Source: an uncultured Agathobaculum sp. (GTDB lineage: Bacteria > Bacillota > Clostridia > Oscillospirales > Butyricicoccaceae). Taken from it: a stretch of 44,415 bases of DNA. Below are positions 7,686 to 19,734 of the stretch, piece after piece. Location of the stretch: assembly GCF_944384735.1 (NCBI RefSeq), contig NZ_CALWUN010000010.1, positions 1 through 44,415 on the forward strand. Direction: 5' to 3'. The notes below the pieces were generated by a model. The model searched no databases, had not been told where the DNA came from, and worked only from the letters and a program-made list of their open reading frames with translations. The position numbers were made by a program, and so were the translations under genes. Positions within the stretch are counted from its first letter, which is position 1, and the number at the start of each line of letters is the position of its first letter.

Positions 7686-8954
7686 TCAATGGAAGCGGAC
7701 CAATAAGTACGCAGTCGAAATCGCGACCGACAGCAGCATCATCGGGAAGCCGACGCGCAGGTAGCGCGCGAAGGTGATCGGATGGCCGTGCTTGGCCGAG
7801 ATGCCGGACAGCACCACATTGGCCGACGCGCCGATCAGCGTGCCGTTGCCGCCCAGACATGCGCCCAGCGACAGCGCCCACCACAGCGCGGATACATCCA
7901 TACCATCCGCCTGCATGGACAGGATCAGCGGGATCATGGTCGCGACGAACGGGATGTTGTCGAGGAAGGACGAGAAAATCGCCGAGCCCCACAGGATGAG
8001 CAGCATCAGCAGCATGGCGTTGCCGCCGGTCGCCTCGACCAGTGCGTTGCCCAGCATAGTGATGATACCCGTCTGCTGCATGCCGCCGACCACAACGAAC
8101 AGCCCGGTGAAGAACAGGATAGTCGACCACTCGACGCCGAGCACGATTTCTTCGGTATCCTGCTTGCCAATCAGCAACATTATTGTAGCACTTCCCAGTG
8201 CGATAATGCAAGAATCCACGCCAAGCGAGCTGTGGAATACAAAGCCGAACACGACAAGGATAATCATCACAACGCTCTTGACCAGCAGTGCGTGGTCCTT
8301 GATCGACTTATTTTCGTCCAGCTGCATAACAGCTGCCATCTTGTCCGGTTCGACGATGAGCTTTTTGCCGAACATGAAATAGAAGCTCACACACAGCGCC
8401 GCCATGATAAATACAACTGCAACGCCGGTGTTGGCCACGAAATCCATGAAGCTCAGGCCCGCCTGCGAACCGATCATGATATTCGGCGGGTCACCGATCA
8501 GGGTCGCCGTACCGCCGATGTTGGAGGCAAGGATCTGCGCCAGCAGGAAAGGCACCGGATCGATGCCCAGGATGCCGGTGATCGCGATCGCCATCGGGCC
8601 CACCAGCAGCACGGTCGTCACGTTATCCAGAAACGCGGAAAGCAACGCGGTCAGGATGGTGAACAACAGCATGATCTTCCAAGGATTGCCCTTTGCGATC
8701 TTGGCCGCCTTGATCGCCACATACTCGAACAGGCCGGAATTGCGCACGACCGCGACAAACAGCATCATACCGATCAGCACACCGATGGTGTTGAAGTCGA
8801 TATAGCCGACCGCGTCGTCCACCGTCAGCACATGCAGGCAGACCAGCACGACCGCGCCCGCGACCGCTGCCACCGTGCGGTGGATCTTCTCGGAGACAAT
8901 CGCTGCCATGACGAGCAGAAAGACCACAACGGAAAGGATTTGCATGGTATTCAT
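7686..8954 (-). CDS. ArsB/NhaD-type ion transporter (IT superfamily)
   Basis: 422-residue membrane protein with two homologous halves, as in the ArsB/NhaD/SLC13 group. Each half has a re-entrant motif: SAFLDNVTTVLL followed by SNIGGTATLIGDPPN (about residues 107-165), and SSFLDNIPFVATMIP followed by GGNGTLIGASANV (about 325-385). These paired SFLDN and GG-TLIG-N elements form the ion path in the family. The substrate may be Na+ (NhaD) or an oxyanion such as arsenite (ArsB); no ars regulator or ATPase gene is near, so neither is favoured. The start lies shortly after GGAAAGGGG. It leads a two-gene operon with the hypothetical protein at 7190-7654. Confidence 0.88.
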   Translation of the reverse strand: MNTMQILSVVVFLLVMAAIVSEKIHRTVAAVAGAVVLVCLHVLTVDDAVGYIDFNTIGVLIGMMLFVAVVRNSGLFEYVAIKAAKIAKGNPWKIMLLFTILTALLSAFLDNVTTVLLVGPMAIAITGILGIDPVPFLLAQILASNIGGTATLIGDPPNIMIGSQAGLSFMDFVANTGVAVVFIMAALCVSFYFMFGKKLIVEPDKMAAVMQLDENKSIKDHALLVKSVVMIILVVFGFVFHSSLGVDSCIIALGSATIMLLIGKQDTEEIVLGVEWSTILFFTGLFVVVGGMQQTGIITMLGNALVEATGGNAMLLMLLILWGSAIFSSFLDNIPFVATMIPLILSMQADGMDVSALWWALSLGACLGGNGTLIGASANVVLSGISAKHGHPITFARYLRVGFPMMLLSVAISTAYLLVRFH

Positions 8955-9023
8955 TTTCTTACCCCTTTCCCGCGCGAAACGCCGTCCGCGCCCGCGCTGT
9001 TTCCATTATTTTTTTACCGACCT

Positions 9024-9053
9024 ATTATACTCCCCGCCTTGAAAACTTTTCAA
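9024..9053 (-). promoter_or_regulatory. Promoter of the ArsB/NhaD-type transporter operon
   Basis: Minus strand TTGAAA (9048-9053), 18-bp spacer, TATAAT (9024-9029), about 70 bp before the start codon. Confidence 0.6.
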
Positions 9054-9193
9054 TATTCATTTCCCCGGTATTTGTCGCATTTCCGATCAATTCTTTTGTG
9101 CTTTCGCACCAAGCACGGCGTTTTTTTCACGGGATGTTAACAACCCCTGCCAGACCTTCCAGCCGCTTGCAGCTTTTGCGCGGCACACGCAAA

Positions 9194-9227
9194 AGCGCCC
9201 CCGCTGCAATGACGCATCGGGGGCGCT
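9194..9227 (-). terminator. Terminator of the ctsR-mcsA-mcsB-clpC operon
   Basis: Ten-bp stem AGCGCCCCCG/CGGGGGCGCT, 14-nt loop, followed on the minus strand by TTTT. It lies 26 bp past the clpC stop. Confidence 0.85.
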
Positions 9228-9253
9228 GGATCATGGGAAGTATTGGGGGCATA

Positions 9254-11743
<2,490 letters not shown>

Positions 11744-11781
11744 CAGTCAACACTCCTTTCGTGACTGGTGGGATGCTTCAG

Positions 11782-12783
11782 TTATTGTAAGGTCAGGCCG
11801 TCTGCCGCGTCACGCAGCAGTGCGGCGCGTTTTTTGTCGCGCTCGTGCGGCGCGCCCGCCAGCATGGCCGGGCGGATGCGCTGCTCCAGACGGTACAGCG
11901 TCTGTGGCTCGACGCCGGTCAGCAGACCCATTTGCAGGCCGACCAGCACATCCGAAATGCACTGCACGGCCTCGGCAGTGTCGATGCGGTAGGCCGAGCG
12001 CAGCGTGCCCGCCGCGCGCCAGACGCGGTCGTGCAGGGCGTCCTCGTCCTGGCTGCGCACCCGTTCGCGCATCTTCTTTTCGGCGTCGATGATCGCGGTC
12101 GCGGTCTCGACCAGCTGGTCGGTCAGTTCGGCCGCAGACGCGCCCAGCGTGACCTGGTTGGAAATCTGATAGAACCCGCCGACCGCCTTGGAGCCTTCGC
12201 CGTACGCGCCGCGCACCGCGCAGCCGCGGCTGCCCGCGTAGCCGGTCATGCGGCCGATCTCGCCCGCCGCCGTCAGCAGCGGCAGGTGCAGCATGATGGA
12301 CGCGCGCAGGCCGGTGCCGATGTTGGTCGGGCAGGCGGTCAGGTAGCCCAGCCGCGCGTCATAGGCAAACGGCAGCGCCGCTTCGATGAGCGAGGCGATG
12401 CGCTCGGCCGTTTGCAGGCACTCCTTGGGGCAAAGCCCGGTGCCGATCACCTGCAGGCGCAGGTGGTCTTCCTCGCCGACCATGATGGCGACGCCGCCGT
12501 CGTTTGAGACGATCAGCCAGCCGCCGTTCTGCGCCAGCTCGGGCGAGATCAGGTGCTCCTCGACCAGCTGGGACGCTTCGGTCGAACGCGGGATGACCTG
12601 CTTTTGCGTAAATTCCGGCCCGATGGTCGGGTTGGCCTGCAAGGCTGCGAACACCTTGTCGGCCACTTCCTTGTGCTGGGCTTCCGACAGATGGAACGGA
12701 TACCCCTTGATATTGCGCGCCAGGCGCACGCGGCTGGATGCTGCAAGGCCGTCAAAGCCGCCATGAATTTCAAACATACTCAT
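11782..12783 (-). CDS. mcsB: Protein arginine kinase McsB
   Basis: Phosphorylates arginines on proteins, marking them for ClpCP, and inactivates CtsR under stress. It belongs to the phosphagen kinase-like fold. Seen: SSRVRLARNI near the N terminus (about residue 16), the ATP-site stretch LGYLTACPTNIGTGLRA (about 148-164), MLHLP, and arginine-rich ATP-contact regions such as GSRGCAVRGAYGEG (about 183). Length is 333, slightly shorter than the usual 350-360, with the difference at the C terminus. Its ATG overlaps the mcsA TGA by 4 bp (12780-12783), indicating translational coupling; clpC follows after 38 bp. Confidence 0.95.
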   Translation of the reverse strand: MSMFEIHGGFDGLAASSRVRLARNIKGYPFHLSEAQHKEVADKVFAALQANPTIGPEFTQKQVIPRSTEASQLVEEHLISPELAQNGGWLIVSNDGGVAIMVGEEDHLRLQVIGTGLCPKECLQTAERIASLIEAALPFAYDARLGYLTACPTNIGTGLRASIMLHLPLLTAAGEIGRMTGYAGSRGCAVRGAYGEGSKAVGGFYQISNQVTLGASAAELTDQLVETATAIIDAEKKMRERVRSQDEDALHDRVWRAAGTLRSAYRIDTAEAVQCISDVLVGLQMGLLTGVEPQTLYRLEQRIRPAMLAGAPHERDKKRAALLRDAADGLTLQ

Positions 12784-13319
12784 TTCTGCCCGCCCTCCAT
12801 TCTGCGGATCTCGTCGCGCAGGCGTGCGGCCTGCTCATATTCCTCATTTTCGACTGCCGTTTTCAGCTGCGCGCGCAGCGCCTCGACCGGGTCTTGCTTC
12901 GGCTGCTCGGGCGCGGCGGGCGCCGCGCCGATGTGCTGCTTGGCGCCGTGCACCTTTTCCACATAGGGGTTGAGGATGTCGGCAAAGGTCTGGTAGCAGT
13001 CCGGGCAGCCGACGCGGCCGCCCTGCCGCAGCTGGCTTTCGGTCATGCCGCAGGTCGGGCATTTGCGCTCGGTGCCGAGCAGGGTCGCCGTCGGCGCGCC
13101 CAGCATGTCGTTCCACAGGCTGCCGAAGCCGCCGCCGAGGAAGGAGTGGAACGGGTCGCTCCAGAAATGGTTCATCGACTGAAATGCGCTCTCAAACGCG
13201 CCGCCGATGTTCTCCTTCTGCGCGCAGTCTTCGCACAGGTGCATTTCGCGCGTCACACCGTTGATGTTTTCCTTGTAATACATGGTCGCTTCATTCTTGC
13301 CGCATTTTTCGCATTTCAT
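12780..13319 (-). CDS. mcsA: McsA, activator of McsB
   Basis: Zinc-binding partner required for McsB kinase activity. It has four CxxC pairs: C4/C7 (CEKCG), C28/C31 (CEDCA), then C87/C90 (CPTCG) and C104/C107 (CPDCY) in the middle, expected to bind two zincs. A UVR motif lies at the C terminus (about residues 142-175, YEQAARLRDEIRRME). Length 179 is normal. AAAGGAG precedes the start. Sits between ctsR and mcsB, but is separated from ctsR by an unusually long 337-bp spacer full of inverted repeats. Confidence 0.95.
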   Translation of the reverse strand: MKCEKCGKNEATMYYKENINGVTREMHLCEDCAQKENIGGAFESAFQSMNHFWSDPFHSFLGGGFGSLWNDMLGAPTATLLGTERKCPTCGMTESQLRQGGRVGCPDCYQTFADILNPYVEKVHGAKQHIGAAPAAPEQPKQDPVEALRAQLKTAVENEEYEQAARLRDEIRRMEGGQK

Positions 13320-13656
13320 AAGTCAAAACTCCTTTCAAAAGGGTTGGTTGTACAGTTTCAATCGATACGGCGCCAGCCGTTCGGATTGATCAAACCGCAG
13401 CTTTGCCGCGGTTTGATACCGCTGCCCGCGCCGCCGCGGCGCGGCCTCGTCTGCCGTGCAGACGAGAGGGGGTTATCGAAAAAAGTTTCTGCTGGAACTT
13501 TTTTCGTATCTAAGGGAGTGAGATTGCGCCATAGAATAACGTTTTACGTTGCACAATCGAACTTCAAGCGGCCACTTGCGATTTTCGAGCAAGTGGTGAA
13601 AAAGCAGCCAGTGGCTGGTTTTTCAGCTTGATTGCCGGAATCCCCCTTAGAGGCCG
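13320..13656. repeat. Hairpin-rich spacer between ctsR and mcsA
   Basis: The 337-bp gap inside the operon contains no open frame but a series of perfect inverted repeats: 13389-13398/13408-13417 (ATCAAACCGC), 13446-13454/13458-13466 (CTCGTCTGC), 13477-13487/13496-13506 (CGAAAAAAGTT), and 13572-13579/13589-13596 (CCACTTGC). The part from 13511 to about 13650 also begins CTAAGGG and ends CCCTTAG, like a small palindromic (MITE-type) insertion. Alternatives are RNA processing or attenuation signals within the operon. Confidence 0.6.
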
Positions 13657-14112
13657 TCAGGCAGTTGCGATGCCCATGACTGCGCATCGGAAGATCGCCG
13701 CACGCAGGCGGTCGCGGTCGGCCTTGTCGACCTCGGCGAGCGCGCCGTCCGAGCAGGCCGAGAGCAGCAGCTGCGCCTCGCGCGGGCTGAGCAGCTCGGC
13801 AGAGAGCAGCGCGCGCGTCAACCGCGCCGCATCGTTCTGCGTCAGCCGTCCGCCGATACCGCGCGCAGCCTCGAGCAGTGTGCGCTGCTTGTCGTCCATC
13901 AGCCGCACGATGCGGATGTAACCGCCGCCGCCGCGCTGGCTTTCGACCAGATAACCGTGCTCGGGCGTGAACCGCGTTTCGATAACGTAGTTGATCTGGC
14001 TGGGCACGCACGAAAACCGGTCGGCCAGACTTTTGCGCTGCACTTCAGCCACGCCGCCGCCGGACGAGAGCATCTCGCCGATGAAATCGGCAATGATATC
14101 CGACATCTTCAT
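13657..14112 (-). CDS. ctsR: Transcriptional repressor CtsR
   Basis: Repressor of class III heat-shock genes (clpC operon, clpP, clpE). The 151 residues show the winged helix-turn-helix N terminus (MSDIIADFIGEML, then VQRKSLADRFSCVPSQINYVI) and the thermosensing glycine loop SQRGGGGYIRI at about residues 60-70, whose tetraglycine tip is the heat sensor in Bacillus and Geobacillus. The C-terminal dimerisation half (LTQNDAARL...) is normal. The start at 14112 has GGAGGTGGCAGC upstream; the longer frame upstream runs through the promoter and is rejected. Two CtsR boxes flank its own promoter, so the operon is autoregulated. Confidence 0.95.
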   Translation of the reverse strand: MKMSDIIADFIGEMLSSGGGVAEVQRKSLADRFSCVPSQINYVIETRFTPEHGYLVESQRGGGGYIRIVRLMDDKQRTLLEAARGIGGRLTQNDAARLTRALLSAELLSPREAQLLLSACSDGALAEVDKADRDRLRAAIFRCAVMGIATA

Positions 14113-14140
14113 GCTGCCACCTCCTTCCGTCCGGTCTTTG

Positions 14141-14222
14141 TTTGACCTTTCCTGACCTTTGTCTCTATTATAACCGCTCGCCGCCGCGAATGCAAGAGAA
14201 AATTCTGACCATTTCTGACCTT
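14141..14222 (-). promoter_or_regulatory. ctsR operon promoter with two CtsR boxes
   Basis: Minus strand: TTGCAT (14190-14195), 17-bp spacer, TATAAT (14167-14172). A CtsR-type tandem heptad GGTCAGGAAAGGTCAAA lies at 14141-14160, over the transcription start, and a second GGTCAGAAATGGTCAGA at 14203-14222, just upstream of -35. The known CtsR consensus is two GGTCAAA-like heptads with 3-bp spacing. One box on each side of the core promoter would give tight repression. Confidence 0.85.
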
Positions 14223-14356
14223 CAGTTTTCCTTATGCGGGAGAAATCCAGCGTTATCTCCCCGATACTCACGCAATCTCTCTTTTTCTCCTGTTTTTATG
14301 CATTCTGATTTTCTTTCCCCTGTCAAAAGTTATCCAATGCTAACCCATCCTTTTTA

Positions 14357-14384
14357 TTGATTTTTCCCAAACTTGTGATACAAT
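14357..14384 (+). promoter_or_regulatory. Promoter of the ferredoxin gene
   Basis: TTGATT (14357-14362), 16-bp spacer, TACAAT (14379-14384), 33 bp before the ATG. The moderate -35 match lowers confidence. Confidence 0.55.
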
Positions 14385-14417
14385 AAGTGTGTAAATTCAA
14401 ATGGAGGTGCAATACCA

Positions 14418-14588
14418 ATGGCATATGTTATCAGTGGCGCTTGCATCAGCTGTGGTTCCTGCGCGGGCGAGTGCCCGGTAGGCGCTATCTCTGAGGGCGA
14501 CGGCAAGTACGAGATCAATCCGGACGCTTGCATCGATTGCGGCAGCTGCGCAGGTACCTGCCCGGTAGGCGCGATTTCGCAGGGCTAA
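14418..14588 (+). CDS. 2[4Fe-4S] clostridial-type ferredoxin
   Basis: 56-residue soluble electron carrier. It carries two perfect cluster motifs, CISCGSCAGECPVGAI and CIDCGSCAGTCPVGAI, each CxxCxxCxxxCP, so two [4Fe-4S] clusters at low potential. The two halves are near-identical, as in classical clostridial ferredoxins. ATGGAGGTG supplies the ribosome binding site 7 bp upstream. It has its own promoter and terminator and converges with etfA. Since Bcd-EtfAB bifurcates electrons to ferredoxin, this could be the acceptor of that complex; the proximity is suggestive but not proof. Confidence 0.95.
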   Translation: MAYVISGACISCGSCAGECPVGAISEGDGKYEINPDACIDCGSCAGTCPVGAISQG

Positions 14589-14641
14589 GCTTTAGCATAG
14601 ACGCGAAATACCTAACCAAATCCGGAACACCGGAACACAAT

Positions 14642-14676
14642 AACGCCTGAGAGCGGCACAGCCGCTTTCAGGCGTT
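14642..14676 (+). terminator. Terminator of the ferredoxin gene
   Basis: Stem AACGCCTGA/TCAGGCGTT with an inner GAGCGGC/GCCGCTT stem and a 3-nt loop, followed by TTTTG. Confidence 0.75.
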
Positions 14677-14756
14677 TTGCTTTGCCATGCGATGAGAAGC
14701 CCTCGCATTTTTTTAGAAGCCGCAATACTCCTTTTTCTGATCTTTTACCGACAAAA

Positions 14757-14784
14757 AAGAGCCTGTCCTTTCGGACAGGCTCTT
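14757..14784 (-). terminator. Terminator of bcd-etfB-etfA
   Basis: Perfect 12-bp stem AAGAGCCTGTCC/GGACAGGCTCTT with a 4-nt loop; on the minus strand a T run follows. It lies 21 bp past the etfA stop. Confidence 0.85.
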
Positions 14785-14805
14785 CCTTTTGTTCCAAAAC
14801 CAGAC

Positions 14806-15921
14806 TTACTTGGAAGCCTGCGCAGCCTTGATGGCCTCGATCATCATCGGGACAACCTTGAACAGGTCGCCGCAGATGCCGTAGTCCGCTACGTCGAAGA
14901 TCGGCGCGGAGTCGGACTTGTTGACGGCTACGATGCACTCGGAATCCTGCATGCCAGCCTTGTGCTGGATCGCACCGGAGATGCCCAGCGCAACATACAG
15001 CTTCGGATGTACGGTCTTGCCGGTCTGACCTACCTGATGGTCAGCCGTCAGCCAGCCGGAGTCGATCGCCGCACGGGAACCGCCGACAACGCCGCCGAAC
15101 AGGCCGGCCAGCTCTTCGGCCAGCTTGATGCCGGTCTCAACGTCCTTGGAGATGCCGCGGCCGACGGAAACGACCACGTCAGCGCCGGTCAGGTCGACCA
15201 GTTCCTTGGCTTCCTTGACAACTTCCAGAACCTTGGTCTGGATGTCGGCGTCGGACAGCTGCGCCTCGATCTTCTCGACGACAACTGCGTTTGCCTTGGC
15301 TTCGTCGTACTCGCCCTTCTTGAGCACGCCCGGACGGACGGTCGCCATCTGGGGACGGAAGCGCGGGCAGATGATGGTCGCCATCAGATGGCCGCCGAAC
15401 GCTGGACGGGTCATCTTCAGGTTGCGGTCAGCACGGTCGAGCGCGTCGATCTGCGCCTGCGGCAGGGTGGAAGCTTCCTGCAGGAACGCAGCGTACTTCT
15501 CAACGTCGACGTCGAGGTGCGTGCAGTCGGCGGTCAGGCCGGTGTGCAGACGGGCTGCGCAGCGCGGGCCGAGGTCGCGGCCAATGTTGGTCGCCGCGAT
15601 CAGCATGATCTCGGGCTTCTTGTCCATGACGGTGTCGCAAATGACCTTTGCATATGCGTCAGTGGTATAGGTCTCGAGCAGGTCGTTCTCACAAACCAGA
15701 ACCTTGTCCGCGCCGTAAGCGCCCAGCTCCTTGGCCATAGAGTCGCCAACGCCCTTACCGCCCAGCAGCAGGCCGCATACCTCGACGCCCATGTCGTCCG
15801 CCAGCTTGCGCGCCTCGCTGATCAGCTCCAGAACGGTCGGCTGCAGCTTGCCCTGGCGCTGCTCACAGAATACCCATACGCCGGAAAAATCGGCGAGGTT
15901 GGTGTTATTGAATTCAGCCAT
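14806..15921 (-). CDS. etfA: Electron transfer flavoprotein alpha subunit
   Basis: FAD-binding subunit of the electron transfer flavoprotein that works with butyryl-CoA dehydrogenase. The C-terminal FAD domain shows the family signature: [11 protein letters not shown] (about residue 280), [29 protein letters not shown] split over residues 294-322, and [11 protein letters not shown] (about 330). The N-terminal half has the ETF adenine nucleotide-like fold ([12 protein letters not shown] at 15, [11 protein letters not shown]). 371 residues is slightly longer than the 320-340 of many ETF alphas, mostly through the N-terminal and central part, as in bifurcating clostridial EtfA. It follows etfB after 18 bp. 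Confidence 0.95.
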   Translation of the reverse strand: MAEFNNTNLADFSGVWVFCEQRQGKLQPTVLELISEARKLADDMGVEVCGLLLGGKGVGDSMAKELGAYGADKVLVCENDLLETYTTDAYAKVICDTVMDKKPEIMLIAATNIGRDLGPRCAARLHTGLTADCTHLDVDVEKYAAFLQEASTLPQAQIDALDRADRNLKMTRPAFGGHLMATIICPRFRPQMATVRPGVLKKGEYDEAKANAVVVEKIEAQLSDADIQTKVLEVVKEAKELVDLTGADVVVSVGRGISKDVETGIKLAEELAGLFGGVVGGSRAAIDSGWLTADHQVGQTGKTVHPKLYVALGISGAIQHKAGMQDSECIVAVNKSDSAPIFDVADYGICGDLFKVVPMMIEAIKAAQASK

Positions 15922-15939
15922 TGTAGTTTCTCCTTTCGA

Positions 15940-16740
15940 TCAGATGATGTGCTTCTTGAGAAGCTCTGCTGCGAGGGTCTCGCAGGTAGCCTTGTCAGCA
16001 CCTTCGAGCATCTTGCCCTGACCCTTCTGCGGGGGCGTGAAGGACTTGAAGATGTTGGTCGGAGAACCCTTCAGGCCGATGGTGGTGGGATCGATCAGCG
16101 GATCGTCCTTGAGGGTGTTGTAATCATAAACCGTAACCGGCTTGGAGTAGCAGTCCATGATGCCGCCCAGCGACATGTAACGCGGCGCGTTGAGCTCCTT
16201 GATGCAGGTCAGCAGGCAGGGGGTCTGGCACTGGATGGTCATGTAGCCGTCCTCGAGCATACGCTTGACGGTAACGGTGTTGCCTTCCTTCTTGATGTCG
16301 GCAGCGTAGGAAATCTGCGGGATGTGCAGCTTCTCCGCGATCTGGGAGCCTACCTGTGCGGTATCGCCGTCGATCGCCTGACGGCCGCAGAACACGATGT
16401 CGTCGTCCTCGAGGCCGATCTTGTTGACCGCAGCGGCGAGGATCTGGGAGGTCGCAAAGGTGTCGGAACCGCCGAACTCACGGGCGGAAACCAGCACGCC
16501 TTCGTCCGCGCCGCGCGCGATCAACTCGCGGAGCATGCCTTCTGCCGGCGGGGGACCCATGGTGACGACAACGACCTTGCAGCCGGTCTCGTCCTTGAGC
16601 TTGAGGGCAGCCTCAACCGCGTTGAGGTCGTCCGGGTTGGTGATGGTTTCCATGGAAGCGCGGTTCAGGGTGCCGTCGGGATTGACCGCAACCTTGCCGG
16701 AGGTATCCGGAACCTGCTTTACACAAACAATAGCCTTCAT
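15940..16740 (-). CDS. etfB: Electron transfer flavoprotein beta subunit
   Basis: 266-residue partner of EtfA. It begins MKAIVCVKQVPDT, the family start, and contains the NPDDLNAVEAALKLKDE block (about 35) and FCGRQAIDGDTAQVGSQIAEKL (around 120-140), the ETF beta signature that holds the nucleotide; in bifurcating ETFs this site carries the second FAD. The C terminus (AAELLKKHII) forms the arm that contacts the dehydrogenase. Lies 22 bp after bcd and 18 bp before etfA, in the usual clostridial order bcd-etfB-etfA. Confidence 0.95.
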   Translation of the reverse strand: MKAIVCVKQVPDTSGKVAVNPDGTLNRASMETITNPDDLNAVEAALKLKDETGCKVVVVTMGPPPAEGMLRELIARGADEGVLVSAREFGGSDTFATSQILAAAVNKIGLEDDDIVFCGRQAIDGDTAQVGSQIAEKLHIPQISYAADIKKEGNTVTVKRMLEDGYMTIQCQTPCLLTCIKELNAPRYMSLGGIMDCYSKPVTVYDYNTLKDDPLIDPTTIGLKGSPTNIFKSFTPPQKGQGKMLEGADKATCETLAAELLKKHII

Positions 16741-16762
16741 AGTTCAGTAATCCTCCTTATCC

Positions 16763-17914
<1,152 letters not shown>

Positions 17915-17956
17915 GCCATATACCTCCCAAAAAATATTCGCGGATGCCATAGAAAA

Positions 17957-17993
17957 GCACAGCCGGCGACGCCCTGCGGCCTTCGTGCTGTGC
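17957..17993 (-). promoter_or_regulatory. Possible leader hairpin of bcd mRNA
   Basis: In the bcd leader, GCACAGC (minus strand 17987-17993) can pair with GCTGTGC (17957-17963), followed by TTTTCT on the mRNA. It resembles a weak intrinsic terminator and could act as an attenuator. The 23-nt loop and short T run make this uncertain. Confidence 0.35.
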
Positions 17994-18031
17994 CCTGCGT
18001 CAACACCCTACTTTGGAGCATGTCTATTTAT

Positions 18032-18070
18032 ATTATATCGTTTGGCGCAAATATGTCAAGGATTTAACAC
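18032..18070 (-). promoter_or_regulatory. bcd promoter with overlapping Rex-like site
   Basis: Minus strand: TTGACA (18054-18059), 16-bp spacer, TATAAT (18032-18037). The stretch 18053-18070 reads GTGTTAAATCCTTGACAT, close to the Rex consensus TTGTTAAnnnnTTAACAA (three mismatches), and covers the -35 box. Rex is the NADH/NAD-sensing repressor known to control butyrate genes in clostridia. The promoter is well supported; the Rex site is an inference. Confidence 0.6.
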
Positions 18071-19663
18071 ACTTTTACCCACAGATTTTCGACCGTTTTT
18101 TTGTTCTGTGCCCATAGCGTTTACCCCTTGTCGAATCCGGTTGGATGTTTACATTTTGTATCACCCGGCACGCCCGCCGCCGCGGCTTTGCGCGCGCTTT
18201 CGCGCATATTCCGCACCGCGCCCGCATAATAAAGATGGAAGGCCAACGGAATAAAGGAGGAAACGCCTATGTGTGGAATCGGCGGCTTTGTCGATTACAA
18301 GCGCGACGCGCGCCACTATGCCGCGGCCGCGCACCGCATGCAGCATGCGCTCACGCCGCGCGGCCCGGACGCGGCGGGCGAATATCAGGACGCGGACGCG
18401 GTGCTGGTGCACCGCCGCCTGATCGTCATCGACCCGGAGGGCGGCGCGCAGCCCATGCATGCGCCCGACGGGGACACCGTGCTGGTATATAACGGAGAGT
18501 TATATAATACAGAAGAAATACGCAAAGACCTGCTCGCGCGCGGGCACACCTTCCGCAGCCATGCGGACACCGAGGTGCTGCTGCACGCCTTCCTCGAGTG
18601 GGACACGGATGCCTTCGCCCGGCTCAACGGCATCTTTGCCTGCGCCTTCTGGCAGCCGCGCGCGCGGCGGCTGGTGCTGTGCCGTGACCGGCTGGGCGTC
18701 AAGCCCCTGTTCGTCGCGCGGCTGCACGGCGGGCTGGTGTTCGGCTCGACGATCGGCGCGGTGTTGTGCCACCCGGCGGTCGAGCCCGAGGTCGACGAGG
18801 ACGGCCTGCGCGCGCTGCTGCTACTCGGCCCGGCGCGCCCGCCCGCCTCGGGCGTGTTCCGGCAGATCGACTCGCTGCTGCCCGGCCACTACGCGGTTTT
18901 CACGCCCGAGGGCTACACCGACCGCGCTTATTGGCAGCTCGAGGCACGCGAGCATACCGACACGCTGGAACAGACCATCGAACGGACGCATGAGCTGATC
19001 TGCGACGCCGCAAAGCGGCAGCTGGTGAGCGACGTCCCGCTCGCCTGCTTCCTGTCCGGCGGGCTGGACTCGTCCATCCTGTCCATGCTGGCAGCTAAGG
19101 AATACGCCGCGCGCGGCGAAACGCTGCACACCTGGTCGGTCGACTACCGCGACAACGACAAATACTTCACCAAAAACAGCTTCCAGCCGAGCGGCGACAA
19201 CGAATTCATCCAGATGATGGCAGACACGCTCGGCACCCGCCACCACAATGTCGTTATCGAGCCGGACGCCCTGTGCGCCGCGCTGCTGCCCGCAACCGAC
19301 GCGCGCGACTTGCCCGGCATGGCCGACGTCGACTCGTCGCTGCTGCTGTTCTGCGCGGCGGTCAAAAACGGCGGCACGACCGTGTGCCTGTCGGGCGAAT
19401 GCGCTGACGAACTGTTCGGCGGCTACCCATGGTACCACCGCGAGGAAATCTTGTTCGAGGATACCTTCCCGTGGTCGCGGTCGGTCGGCCTGCGGCTCGG
19501 TCTGCTCGCGCCCGGCATCGTGCGGGATGGCGCGGCGTTCGTCCGTGAGCACTATCTGGCCACCTGCCGCCGCGCGCCCGGACTGCCCTCGGACAGTCCC
19601 AAGGACGCGCGCATGCGCGAAATGTTCGTGCTCAATCTGGACTGGTTTATGGCGACCCTGCTC

Positions 19664-19686
19664 GAAGGCCGCGTTGCAAAAGGATA
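19664..19686 (+). other. attL: asnB/element left junction
   Basis: The asnB sequence ends at CTGCTC followed by GA (19664-19665). After AG comes the arm gccgcgttgcaaaaggata (19668-19686), which is the exact reverse complement of the arm at 35516-35534. GA is the usual central crossover dinucleotide of TnpX/TndX-type serine recombinases. The 2-bp distance from GA to the arm is the same at both ends. Confidence 0.85.
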
Positions 19687-19700
19687 CCGTCCAAAAAAAC

Positions 19701-19734
19701 GCCGCAGGCACGGGGCCTGCCCCGTGCCTGCGGC
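19701..19734 (-). terminator. Terminator of the c-di-GMP signalling operon
   Basis: Perfect 15-bp stem GCCGCAGGCACGGGG/CCCCGTGCCTGCGGC with a 4-nt loop; on the minus strand a run of seven T follows. It lies just inside the left end of the element and is read in the asnB tail frame on the other strand. Confidence 0.9.
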
